From the NCBI RefSeq assembly GCF_001995985.1, contig NZ_MUFC01000015.1, forward strand, positions 1 through 64,000: a stretch of 64,000 nucleotides of DNA, read 5' to 3'. Both the position numbers and the translations under genes were made by a program. Source of the stretch: Salinivibrio sharmensis. Lineage in GTDB: Bacteria; Pseudomonadota; Gammaproteobacteria; Enterobacterales; Vibrionaceae. The stretch's first letter is position 1. Each line of letters opens with the position of its first letter. The notes below the pieces were generated by a model. That model was not told where the DNA came from. It did no database searches and saw only the letters and a list, made by a program, of their open reading frames with translations. Positions 17,457 through 26,076 of this stretch are shown one piece after another.

Positions 17457-18152
17457 TTATTTCAAATGGAAGATTTGCTCTGTTTCTAGCGATGTCATCG
17501 CGCGTATCTGGCGCCAAATGTAGTAAAAGATGCCAAACATCATCAACATGCTAGGGATAGCAATCATTGGGTAGCTGTACAGCGTCATCTTGCCTAGCTC
17601 CTCGTTAAACGCGGGCGTGCCGGCAGGGCTGGTGACAATCCACGTGGCAAGGAAGTAGTTCATCGCCGATGAGAACACAAAGGTGCTGGCGAACAGATAG
17701 TTTGACCACATCAAACAGCGCTCAAAGGCAGCGGATTGCCCGCTCTCTTTTAACCGCTGATTGATCAACGAGAGATTGAGCACGGTGTCATTCAGAATTA
17801 ACTTCTGCATCAGTGGGTAGCGGGTAAAGGTTGACCCTAACACCGCCAAGCCAATAATGCCGGGGATCAGCGCTTCTTTTAGGGCTAACCAACGGGTATC
17901 GAGCTCGAGTAGACCAATCCCACCTGTTAGTAATACGCTGATAAAACCCAGTGCTGCGATAAAATTGAATTTTTGGTTACGGACCAGATCCATCCCGCCG
18001 TAAGCGAGAGGGAAGGCCAAAGCGACGACCAGTGCCATGGCTGTACCTAGGTATTCATCGCCGCTCAACTTCATCAGGATGATCGAGGGGATGAAAACGT
18101 TGAACAGGATCTCAAACAAGGGACTCGGCTTTTTCGCGGTGGTATTGCTCAT
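17457..18152 (-). CDS. VC0807-family multi-pass membrane protein
   Basis: A 231-residue inner-membrane protein with six or seven hydrophobic segments. The pattern (PLFEILFNVFIPSIILMKLS near the start, FERCLMWSNYLFASTFVFSS in the middle) matches the VC0807 family described from Vibrio. No transport or enzymatic function is known. It stands alone between a terminator and a gene-free 220-bp stretch. Confidence 0.75.
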   Translation of the reverse strand: MSNTTAKKPSPLFEILFNVFIPSIILMKLSGDEYLGTAMALVVALAFPLAYGGMDLVRNQKFNFIAALGFISVLLTGGIGLLELDTRWLALKEALIPGIIGLAVLGSTFTRYPLMQKLILNDTVLNLSLINQRLKESGQSAAFERCLMWSNYLFASTFVFSSAMNYFLATWIVTSPAGTPAFNEELGKMTLYSYPMIAIPSMLMMFGIFYYIWRQIRAMTSLETEQIFHLK

Positions 18153-18270
18153 AATGTGTGACTAACTCTAGGTGATATCGGTGTCATTATACTCTGCCAA
18201 GCAGTGTTCATCGACCCGCAATCGATGTAAAGCACAAACGCGCATCGTTGTGTAACTATGTGTGAAACCC

Positions 18271-18336
18271 AAAGAAGCAATGCCAGTGAGTGGTTAGAGG
18301 TAACCCCCTCTTCAGGACCACTGGGCAATGCTTCTT
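18271..18336. repeat. Long imperfect hairpin downstream of scrB
   Basis: AAAGAAGCAATGCC at 18271-18284 pairs with GGGCAATGCTTCTTT at 18322-18336, and the pairing continues inward (AGTGAGTGGT with ACCACTG). It may terminate scrB transcription or be a copy of a dispersed repeat. No T-run follows in either direction. Confidence 0.6.
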
Positions 18337-18374
18337 TGCGAGAGCCCTGCCTTTATTCTCACATCCCCATCTAC

Positions 18375-20060
18375 TCACCTAACACTGGCGCTTTTCAACG
18401 CATACCAATCCATCTGTTTTGGCAAAGGCGTGTCGTGGTGACCGCGTGTCAGTGCTAAAAAGGTTGCATCCACGGCGCTAAAGTAACGGCTGGTCATCGT
18501 CCACTGGCCGCCGGCGATAAAGAACTCCAATGAGCTGGTATCGGCGAGAACTTGTAGCGGTAACTCCTCCAACTGCTCAGGCAAGTGAATACAGCGGCGG
18601 GTATCGCCTTCTGTGGCGAGGCTTGCGCTTCTATCCAGTGTTAGGGTGCGGCTGTCACCGTTAATGGTGAGGGCACAACCGGATGAGGCTGGCGTCATCA
18701 TGCCGCTGCGGCTGTGAAAATATAACGTGTATTGGCCGCTGGCTGGAATGGGCAGTGTGGTGTTGAGCTCAAACTGCTTGGTGCCTAAATCCACCGTGGT
18801 TGAGTGGCATTCGGTGTTAATCAGCAAAAGTTGCTGAGGGCCTCGTAAGCTTTGTAGCGCGGTAGCAGGGCGCTGATAAAGTTGCCCATTTTCCCAATGT
18901 AACTCGCGAGGACACGTCAACTGATGAAGCCAGTCGGCGGCGAGGCTAGGTTGGTTTGTTTCGTCTGGCAGGCCCATCCAAGCAATGAGCATGCGTTTAT
19001 TGTCCGGGGTCTGCGCCGTCTGCGGGGCGTAAAAATCAAACCCATGATCCAGCACTTGCCAGTTATCAAGCGTGATGTCGTCCGCTTCTAGCGTGGCTTT
19101 GGCGTAACCATTGTGATGAGGAACATGATGATCGGGCGTTGGTGAAGGGCTGCCTTGTGGGCAGAGAATACAAACCCATTGCTCGTTTAATTGGAACAGA
19201 TCCGGGCACTCCCACATATAACCATGCTCGCCCAAGCTATCACCGCTTAGTCCGTCATAGTGCCACGTAAGGCCATCGGTAGAGGAGTAGTGCGCCAGGC
19301 GACCTATTTTATCTTCACGTTGCGCACCCAGTAGCATCCGATATTTTTTGCCGTCGTGAATGACTTTGGGATCGCGAATATGCTCGGTCACGCCAGACGG
19401 TGGGGCATCAATCACTGGGCCGAGTTTTTCAAAGTGAATACCGTCGGTTGAGCGTGCCACACACTGGGTGGTTTGGCGCAAACGCTCGGGGCCAATGCGG
19501 GTGTTGCCAGTATAATAAAGCCAGAGGGCGTCATCCATCACCATGGCGTGGCCTGAAAATACCCCATGGCTGTCATACCAATCACTGGGAGTGAGGCAGA
19601 GCGGTGCGGTGTGCCATTGCACCCCATCAGGGCTGATGAGATGTACCCAGAATTTATCTTTGTGCTCACAGGCAAACGGGTACCACTGATAAAAAAGATG
19701 ATAGTGGCCTTGAAAGTAAATAAATCCATTGGGGTCATTGAGCAGTCCTTGAGGGGGACTGATGTGCCAAGCAGGACGATGGAAATCAATGCTTTTAGTT
19801 GGTGAATAGCGAGGCGCGGCTTGTTCACGCAGGTTTTGGTCGATAAGGCGTCCCAGTGCAGCTAGCACCCCTTCATCGATTGGCTGATCAAGCGTGATTT
19901 GGCGCAGCGACACGTCAATCGCATGGATGGGTAAGGCGTCTTGATTGACACGCTCAAGCGCGCTGAGCTCAATGATCACCTTGTTTTGATGACGCAATAC
20001 GCGACGTACATTGTCGGCGCCACCACATGCGTCAACCAGGCCTGTTGGGGTTATTTCCAT
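18375..20060 (-). CDS. scrB: Sucrose-6-phosphate hydrolase (GH32) with N-terminal EIIB-like extension
   Basis: A 561-residue cytoplasmic enzyme that splits sucrose-6-phosphate (made by ScrA) into glucose-6-phosphate and fructose. GH32 motifs: LLNDPNGF (106-113, nucleophile Asp 109), FSGHA (168-172), RDP (229-231) and ECPDLF (acid/base Glu 284), then a beta-sandwich domain. The first 80 residues are additional to a plain GH32 enzyme. They align with the EIIB domain of the neighbouring ScrA (LVDACGGADNVRRVLRHQ against LLDKLGGKENIAAAAHC), with the phosphocysteine replaced by Gln 25. It is transcribed after scrR on the minus strand and has an operator palindrome upstream. Confidence 0.94.
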   Translation of the reverse strand: MEITPTGLVDACGGADNVRRVLRHQNKVIIELSALERVNQDALPIHAIDVSLRQITLDQPIDEGVLAALGRLIDQNLREQAAPRYSPTKSIDFHRPAWHISPPQGLLNDPNGFIYFQGHYHLFYQWYPFACEHKDKFWVHLISPDGVQWHTAPLCLTPSDWYDSHGVFSGHAMVMDDALWLYYTGNTRIGPERLRQTTQCVARSTDGIHFEKLGPVIDAPPSGVTEHIRDPKVIHDGKKYRMLLGAQREDKIGRLAHYSSTDGLTWHYDGLSGDSLGEHGYMWECPDLFQLNEQWVCILCPQGSPSPTPDHHVPHHNGYAKATLEADDITLDNWQVLDHGFDFYAPQTAQTPDNKRMLIAWMGLPDETNQPSLAADWLHQLTCPRELHWENGQLYQRPATALQSLRGPQQLLLINTECHSTTVDLGTKQFELNTTLPIPASGQYTLYFHSRSGMMTPASSGCALTINGDSRTLTLDRSASLATEGDTRRCIHLPEQLEELPLQVLADTSSLEFFIAGGQWTMTSRYFSAVDATFLALTRGHHDTPLPKQMDWYALKSASVR

Positions 20061-20078
20061 CTATCCGTACCAATTTTA

Positions 20079-20100
20079 TTTTCGGGAACGTTCCAAAAAT
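20079..20100. promoter_or_regulatory. ScrR-type operator upstream of scrB
   Basis: A palindromic core GGGAACGTTCC at 20084-20094 lies between scrR and scrB, 20-40 bp before the scrB start. The same core appears near scrR and scrA. Confidence 0.75.
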
Positions 20101-20161
20101 AGCGAATAAGACGGCGGTGGCGCAAGTAAAATTTCTCTGTATTGGGTTAACGATCGCTGTG

Positions 20162-21154
20162 TTAAGGGCAGGTAGCGCGGCTAATGTAGTTAAAGCCCAT
20201 CACCAATTTGGACACATGGCTTTGCCCGGTTTCCAGTAATTCGAGCAACATTTTGGCGCCACTTTCTCCTGCAGCATCAAAGGCATAGTTAAACGTGGAT
20301 AAGCTTGGCGACACCACTTGGGCAAGCTCATCATCGCCCACGCCAATCAATTTCACGGTGCGTCCAGGGGTGATCCCTTGTGCTTGCAAGGCTTGGATAG
20401 CGCCAATGGCGATGCGGTCGGTGGCACAAAATACGCCATCAAGATCAGGGTATTGCGCTAACATGGCGGTCATGGCGACATGGCCTGATTGAATCGAGAA
20501 CTGGCCTTGGTAATGGAACAAGGGAGCCGTTTGGCTAAGTGTGGTCAAGGCACTCTCAAGGCCTTGATAACGCTGCTGATCAACCGCAATGTCTTCCGCT
20601 TGCACCCCCAGAAAACCCACCTGTCGGCAACCCGCGTTAATAAGCTGCTCGCCGGCACAAAAGCCCACCCGGAAATCATCATGGATCACGCTGGGAATAT
20701 TATAGGGGGAGCCGTCTTGGCCAATCACCACCACCGGTGCACTCGAGCGTTTGATTGCCTGTACCACGGTAGGGTTGAGCGTAGAGGCAAACAGCAAAAT
20801 CCCCTCGACCCGTTTTTGATTGAACAAATCAAGGTAATGACAAATACGGGCGTCATCTTGCCGAGTATTGGCCAGAAGCACTTGTTTCCCTTTTTGATCA
20901 AACACATGGCTAAGACCATCGACACTGGCTGACATCGCATGTGAGGAAACACGCGGCACAATCACGCCAATGAGATTGGTTTTACTGGATTTTAAATCCT
21001 TAGCGATTTGGTTGACCACATAGCCGCATTGCTCAATGGCGCGATTCACCTTCTCAATCGTCGCGGGTTTTACGCCATATTCCTGGTTAATTACACGCGA
21101 CACAGTGGATTTGGAAACACCCGCTAAACGGGCGACATCATTCAAGCTAGCCAT
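20162..21154 (-). CDS. scrR: LacI family sucrose operon repressor
   Basis: A 330-residue regulator: N-terminal LacI helix-turn-helix (MASLNDVARLAGVSKSTVSR, hinge at about 50-60) and a periplasmic-binding-type effector domain. The start at 21154 has AGGAGA upstream; an upstream in-frame extension of 18 residues lacks both a ribosome site and LacI homology. It lies between scrB and the divergent scrA, and three similar palindromes in the locus are its likely operators. The inducer is probably a sucrose breakdown product such as fructose or its phosphate, by family analogy. Confidence 0.93.
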   Translation of the reverse strand: MASLNDVARLAGVSKSTVSRVINQEYGVKPATIEKVNRAIEQCGYVVNQIAKDLKSSKTNLIGVIVPRVSSHAMSASVDGLSHVFDQKGKQVLLANTRQDDARICHYLDLFNQKRVEGILLFASTLNPTVVQAIKRSSAPVVVIGQDGSPYNIPSVIHDDFRVGFCAGEQLINAGCRQVGFLGVQAEDIAVDQQRYQGLESALTTLSQTAPLFHYQGQFSIQSGHVAMTAMLAQYPDLDGVFCATDRIAIGAIQALQAQGITPGRTVKLIGVGDDELAQVVSPSLSTFNYAFDAAGESGAKMLLELLETGQSHVSKLVMGFNYISRATCP

Positions 21155-21184
21155 GGGTTCTCCTTTGCTGGAAGCGCTATGATC

Positions 21185-21200
21185 GTTCCATTTACGGAAC
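21185..21200. promoter_or_regulatory. ScrR-type operator at the scrR promoter
   Basis: GTTCC-N6-GGAAC at 21185-21200, 31 bp upstream of the scrR start, is a spaced version of the same palindrome and suggests autoregulation. Confidence 0.6.
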
Positions 21201-21235
21201 CTTTGCAAACATAGCGCCCTGAAAGCCCCTTATTT

Positions 21236-21251
21236 AGTGACATTTATCACG
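21236..21251. promoter_or_regulatory. CRP-like site between scrR and scrA
   Basis: AGTGA-N6-TCACG matches the CRP consensus core. The position in the divergent promoter region fits catabolite control of sucrose genes. Confidence 0.65.
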
Positions 21252-21337
21252 TTTAAAGTGAGGGTTAGGTTCTGGTTTACTGATCGATCTCACAGCTATT
21301 AGCCCTCATACTTGATGCTTGACAGGATTCAGCACAT

Positions 21338-21363
21338 CATTTTCGGGATCGTTCCCGAAAATG
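21338..21363. promoter_or_regulatory. ScrR operator upstream of scrA
   Basis: A 26-bp near-perfect palindrome (CATTTTCGGGA, then its complement TCCCGAAAATG around a TCGT centre) lies about 75 bp before scrA. It is the strongest of the three operators. Confidence 0.85.
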
Positions 21364-21436
21364 TGGAGCGTGTGACGCCACACGAAAATAAAAGTGACGG
21401 TGGCAAAGACGGTGAGAGCGTGCAGGGGAAGTAGCC

Positions 21437-22870
21437 ATGAACTACCAAAAAATAGCACAACAACTACTCGATAAACTGGGTGGAAAAGAAAACATCGCGG
21501 CGGCGGCACACTGTGCCACGCGGCTAAGACTCGCACTCCATGATGATAACTTGGCGGATTTAAGCGCGATTGAATCGATTGAGGGGGTGAAAGGCCAATT
21601 TCAGGTCAGCGGTCAGTTACAGATCATTTTTGGCTCGGGCATTGTGAATAGTGTTTATGCTGAGTTCAGCAAACTGACCGGCCAATCCGATATGTCGTCG
21701 AAAGACGTGGCGGCGGCTGGAGCGGAAAAGCAAAATTGGCTACAACGCGCGGTGAAAGGGCTATCAGATATTTTTGTTCCCATTATTCCAGCCATTGTCG
21801 CCGGCGGTCTGCTGATGGGGATTTTCAATATCCTCACTGCACCAGGCTTGATTGTTGATGGCAAGTCCTTGATTGAGGCCTACCCACAAATGGGCGACTT
21901 GGCCAATATGATCAATACCTTCGCCAATGCGCCATTTGTGTTCTTGCCGGTACTGCTAGCATTTTCTGCCAGTAAAAAGTTTGGCGCTAATCCCTTTTTG
22001 GGCGCGGCACTCGGGATGTTAATGGTCCACCCTGACCTGCTCAATGGCTGGGGCTTTGGCGGTGCGGCAGTGTCCGGCGATATTCCGGTGTGGGAAATCT
22101 TTGGTTTTGAGATTGAAAAAGTCGGTTACCAAGGCTCGGTGCTGCCTGTGCTGGTCGCCACCTATATTTTGGCGCAAGTCGAGCAAGGGCTACGTCGTAT
22201 TATTCCCTCGGTGCTGGATAACTTGCTGACCCCGTTGCTGGCCATTTTTATCACCGGCCTGATCACCTTTACTTTGGTGGGTCCATTTACCCGTGATCTC
22301 GGCTTTTTGCTCGGCGATGGTCTTAACTGGGTGTATGAATCGGCTGGGATGATTGGCGGTGCGTTGTTCGGGTTTGTGTATGCGCCGTTTGTGATCACCG
22401 GGATGCACCACAGTTTTATCGCGATTGAAACCCAACTGTTGGCAGACATTGCGGTCACTGGCGGCACCTTTATCTTCCCAATTGCCGCGATGTCGAATGT
22501 GGCACAGGGCGCTGCTTGTTTGGCGTTTGGGCTGAAAACCGCGGATGTGAAAGCGAAAGGGATTGCGATGCCGGCGGGGGTCACGGCTCTGCTTGGGATC
22601 ACTGAACCGGCAATGTTTGGTATTAACCTAAAATATCGTTATCCATTTATCGGGGCGCTGGTAGGGGCAACCTGCGCGGGCGCGTTTGTCACCTTCTTTA
22701 AAGTGAAAGCGCAAGCATTGGGTGCCGCGGGGCTGCCAGGGATCATTTCGATTCGCCCTGACGGTGTGGTGCCTTATATCATTGGTATGGCGATTGCCTT
22801 TGTTGTGGCGTTTTCCGTGACCTATGTGTTGGGTGCGCGTAAAAAATACGCACAAGCTGCAGCGGCATAA
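21437..22870 (+). CDS. scrA: PTS sucrose-specific EIIBC permease
   Basis: A 477-residue inner-membrane protein that imports sucrose and phosphorylates it to sucrose-6-phosphate. The EIIB domain (1-85) has the phosphorylated cysteine in HCATRL (Cys 26). The EIIC domain follows from about residue 105, with about ten membrane segments and the conserved ITGMHHSFI and GITEPAMFG motifs. There is no EIIA domain, so it depends on a glucose-type EIIA elsewhere. A CRP-like site and a ScrR operator lie upstream; scrK follows 27 bp on. Confidence 0.95.
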   Translation: MNYQKIAQQLLDKLGGKENIAAAAHCATRLRLALHDDNLADLSAIESIEGVKGQFQVSGQLQIIFGSGIVNSVYAEFSKLTGQSDMSSKDVAAAGAEKQNWLQRAVKGLSDIFVPIIPAIVAGGLLMGIFNILTAPGLIVDGKSLIEAYPQMGDLANMINTFANAPFVFLPVLLAFSASKKFGANPFLGAALGMLMVHPDLLNGWGFGGAAVSGDIPVWEIFGFEIEKVGYQGSVLPVLVATYILAQVEQGLRRIIPSVLDNLLTPLLAIFITGLITFTLVGPFTRDLGFLLGDGLNWVYESAGMIGGALFGFVYAPFVITGMHHSFIAIETQLLADIAVTGGTFIFPIAAMSNVAQGAACLAFGLKTADVKAKGIAMPAGVTALLGITEPAMFGINLKYRYPFIGALVGATCAGAFVTFFKVKAQALGAAGLPGIISIRPDGVVPYIIGMAIAFVVAFSVTYVLGARKKYAQAAAA

Positions 22871-22897
22871 TTGAGCGTGAAACGAGGAGCAAGTGTG

Positions 22898-23833
22898 ATG
22901 AGTAAGGTATGGGTCACCGGTGATGCGGTGGTGGATTTGATCCCAGAGGGTGAACACCACTACCTAAAATGTCCGGGTGGTGCACCCGCCAATGTCGCGG
23001 TGGCGATTGCTCGGCTGGGTGGCGAAACCGGCTTTATTGGTCGAGTGGGCGGCGACCCGCTGGGGCGCTTTATGCAAAATACCTTGGCGGGTGAAAGCGT
23101 GGATACGCGATTTATGCATCGCGATGAAACGCAACGTACCTCAACGGTATTGGTGGATCTTGATGAGCATGGCGAGCGCAGCTTTACCTTTATGGTCAAA
23201 CCTAGTGCCGATCAGTTTGTGCAGCCTTACGACTTCCCACTGTTCGAAAAAGGGCAGTGGTTGCATGCTTGCTCCATCGCGTTAGCTAACGAACCCTCGC
23301 GATCGGCCACGCTCGGTGCCATGCATGCGTGTCGGGATAATGGTGGCTTTGTCAGTTTTGATCCCAATTTGCGTGAGGATCTGTGGCAAAGCGAGGCGCA
23401 AATGCTAGAAACCGTGTGGCAAGCCTTGCCGCTGGCGGATGTGGTTAAAGTGTCTGACGAGGAACTTGCCTTACTGACTAAGCCCTTCATTACCGACCCG
23501 CACTCAGTGAAAGCAAGGTTAGCAGCGTTAGCCGAGCACGCACCCAATGTGTCGTTATGGGTGGTGACACAAGGCAGTGAAGGTGCACAAGTTGCGTTCA
23601 ACCGAGCGCTTTGGCAGGTGGCGACAACACCCGCCAAGGTCGTGGATACCACTGGCGCTGGTGATGCGTTTATGGGTGGCTTATTGGCAGCCCTTGCCAA
23701 GTTGCCCGACTGGCAGTCGCCCGAGGCGGTAACGGAAGCTGTGCGTCAAGGCAACCGCTGTGGCGCACTGGCCACCACAGCAAAAGGCGCAATGACCGCC
23801 TTGCCCACGGCGTTGCAGTTGGCTGGACAATGA
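22898..23833 (+). CDS. scrK: Fructokinase, PfkB family
   Basis: A 311-residue ribokinase-fold enzyme that phosphorylates the fructose released by ScrB. The N-terminal GGAPANVAVAIARLGG and the C-terminal DTTGAGDAFMGG (catalytic Asp) are the two PfkB signatures. The ATG at 22898 has GAGGAG upstream; an in-frame TTG at 22871 is less likely. It is the second gene of the scrA operon. Confidence 0.94.
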   Translation: MSKVWVTGDAVVDLIPEGEHHYLKCPGGAPANVAVAIARLGGETGFIGRVGGDPLGRFMQNTLAGESVDTRFMHRDETQRTSTVLVDLDEHGERSFTFMVKPSADQFVQPYDFPLFEKGQWLHACSIALANEPSRSATLGAMHACRDNGGFVSFDPNLREDLWQSEAQMLETVWQALPLADVVKVSDEELALLTKPFITDPHSVKARLAALAEHAPNVSLWVVTQGSEGAQVAFNRALWQVATTPAKVVDTTGAGDAFMGGLLAALAKLPDWQSPEAVTEAVRQGNRCGALATTAKGAMTALPTALQLAGQ

Positions 23834-23855
23834 TATGTTCATTTACCAGCCATCG

Positions 23856-25823
23856 TCATAAAGACGACGAAGCACGTTCGGGGGCGGTCAGTGGAATCGT
23901 CACAATGAAGCGACTGCCCTGTTGCGGTTTGCTGTTTACCTGAATACGGCCACCGAGCACACTCGTAATGAGGTTGAAGGTAATATGTAAGCCAAGGCCA
24001 GATCCGCCCTGACCGAGGTGGGTGGTATAAAAGGGATCAAAAATGTGTTTTTGCACGTCTGGCGTCATGCCCACGCCGTTATCTTGGACGGTAATATGTA
24101 CCTGATCGTGTGAATCTTGAGTCGCATGGATTTGAATATGACCTTGATCTTGCGTGGTAAATGCATGCACTAACGCATTATTAATTAAGTTGATCAGGGT
24201 TTGGGTGAGGGCGCCTGGATAGCTGTTGAGCAGAATGCCCTCTGGAATACCGACCTCGAGCTGGTGCGGTGAGTGCTGAAGTGTCGGACGCAAAGACAGA
24301 AGCACTTCGTTGATAAGATGGAGGAGGTCAAACTCGCGCTGGTGGTCGTTGGTTTGATCCATGGCCAGTTGTTTAAATGCCCGGATTAATTCGGAGGCAC
24401 GTGACATGTTACGTTCAACAATCCGTGTCCCATCTTCAACATGGGTGAGAAATTGGTCTAAATCGTCTCGTGTGATCGGCTTTTCGAGTTGTTGAACAAA
24501 GTCTTGTTTCCTCGACAAGATGGAGGTTGAAGACATCAGTGCGTTGCCGATGGGGGTATTAAGCTCGTGTGCGATGCCCGCGACCAGGGAGCCGAGCGAG
24601 GACAGTTTTTCATTCTGAACCAATTCATCCTGGAGTGTTTCTAACTGCAGCAGCAGTGCCTTTAGTTTATCACCATAATCGTTGACGGCATGGCGTAATT
24701 CCCCGACTTCATTCAGGGTCCCCACCTCGAGTGCTTGGGTGGTTTCGCCATCGATCAGCTCTCGGATCTGATGGGTGGTTTGTCGAATTTTATCCAGTAA
24801 ATTGCGGGCCGTGATCGTCGCGATGACACCGACAATCAGCAGTAAGCCGCCAATCGCTATCATTAAAAACAACCCCATGTTGTCAGCAGCGGCGGTCATT
24901 TTGCTTTTAGGAACGGCGAGGCCAATCACCCAATCGGCTTCAGGGTAGCGAATCAAATGGACATACGCGGCTTCGTTGAATATGCCGTCATTTTCTACCG
25001 TGATTAGCTGGCTGGTGTTGAGTGTTTGGGTTGCCTTTAACGCCGATTGCAGCCAAGGTAATTGCACTTGCAGTTCGTCTCGCGTCCATAGCGTGCTCCT
25101 GTAGGGTTGAAAGGTGACGGCTGATTGGGGAAAACTGATCGCTTTGTTGTCTCCGTCGAGGGCAAACACATAGCCGCCGTTTTCTTTGCCATATTGAGAC
25201 AAAATATCTGAGATGCCGGCAAGCCTCATATCGACGGTGGCGACACCCACAAAGCGCGTATCATCTTTCATCGGTACGGTGCAGGTGATCATCGGCTCTT
25301 TGGTAAAAGGGTCAATATAGGCGTTGGACCAACTGCAATGATCGGCAGGGGCCGTTTGTCCCGCTATGTACCAACTTTCATTGTGATACCCCTTCCCGTC
25401 TGGATGATTGTAATCGTCGTAGTACTCCATGGTCGCGCCTGCTCGGCCCCAGAAAAAACTGCGCCGCTCCACCCCTTGTGTAAATGTGCCGGGCTCGGGC
25501 CAGACACCCCCGCCGGCAATTGCCGGATCGCCATGATTATTGAGTATCTCAGGAAAGGTGGCGCGGAACAGGGCTTCATCTTTGGGGAGACTAGTGCCCG
25601 CTAACGCCATGGTGCTGGTTAACAGTTCAATTTGGCCGAGTTTGGCGTCGAGTAAATCGAGCAGGGCGTGTTGGTTGATGCTGATCCGCTCTTGTCGCTG
25701 CTCAATAAGCTCGGGTTTTACTTTCCATTCCACCACCGCAAAAATCGTCAGTAATGCCATAATCAGAACAAACGCAAATCCAAGGTTGATCTGATGGCGG
25801 ATCATGAGAGCGGGTTTGGCCAT
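23856..25823 (-). CDS. Orphan membrane sensor histidine kinase with periplasmic Cache domain
   Basis: A 655-residue kinase. TM1 (about 12-32) is followed by a large periplasmic double-Cache-like domain (GGGVWPEPGTF, NESWYIAGQ, PMITCTVPM), TM2 (about 325-350), a HAMP-like linker, a coiled coil, and a HisKA box GIAHELNTPIGN. The HATPase domain ends in NALVHAF, DNGVGM and GSGLGLHI. The start at 25823 has GAGGAAG upstream. No response regulator is adjacent, so its partner is elsewhere. The ligand is unknown; Cache domains of this type often sense amino acids or other small molecules. Confidence 0.9.
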   Translation of the reverse strand: MAKPALMIRHQINLGFAFVLIMALLTIFAVVEWKVKPELIEQRQERISINQHALLDLLDAKLGQIELLTSTMALAGTSLPKDEALFRATFPEILNNHGDPAIAGGGVWPEPGTFTQGVERRSFFWGRAGATMEYYDDYNHPDGKGYHNESWYIAGQTAPADHCSWSNAYIDPFTKEPMITCTVPMKDDTRFVGVATVDMRLAGISDILSQYGKENGGYVFALDGDNKAISFPQSAVTFQPYRSTLWTRDELQVQLPWLQSALKATQTLNTSQLITVENDGIFNEAAYVHLIRYPEADWVIGLAVPKSKMTAAADNMGLFLMIAIGGLLLIVGVIATITARNLLDKIRQTTHQIRELIDGETTQALEVGTLNEVGELRHAVNDYGDKLKALLLQLETLQDELVQNEKLSSLGSLVAGIAHELNTPIGNALMSSTSILSRKQDFVQQLEKPITRDDLDQFLTHVEDGTRIVERNMSRASELIRAFKQLAMDQTNDHQREFDLLHLINEVLLSLRPTLQHSPHQLEVGIPEGILLNSYPGALTQTLINLINNALVHAFTTQDQGHIQIHATQDSHDQVHITVQDNGVGMTPDVQKHIFDPFYTTHLGQGGSGLGLHITFNLITSVLGGRIQVNSKPQQGSRFIVTIPLTAPERASSSL

Positions 25824-26012
25824 TGTCGATACTTCCTCTCTTCTCAGCCGACGCAAGTGCCAATACAAGCATCTGTAGCCAGTCCTACCAAATCATTTGG
25901 AGGGCGGTCGAATCGTCCCTTCTAGTGTAGTTGGCGACTTAGACTTTGTAATGATGGCGTTGTGATGGCAAACACACTGAGCGAGATCTGTACTTTTATC
26001 AACGTATAAAAA

Positions 26013-26040
26013 CCCCCTTAGCGATCCATCGCTAAGGGGG
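26013..26040 (-). terminator. Strong terminator after curA
   Basis: A perfect 13-bp inverted repeat (CCCCCTTAGCGAT / ATCGCTAAGGGGG) with a T-run on the minus strand, 37 bp after the curA stop. Confidence 0.92.
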
Positions 26041-26076
26041 AGGCAGGGTTTTCGGGATTGCGAAATAAAGCAGGCT

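Noticed and set aside
18258-18458. A 66-codon plus-strand frame over the scrB 3' end
   Set aside because: It overlaps the scrB coding end and the hairpin; no ribosome site.
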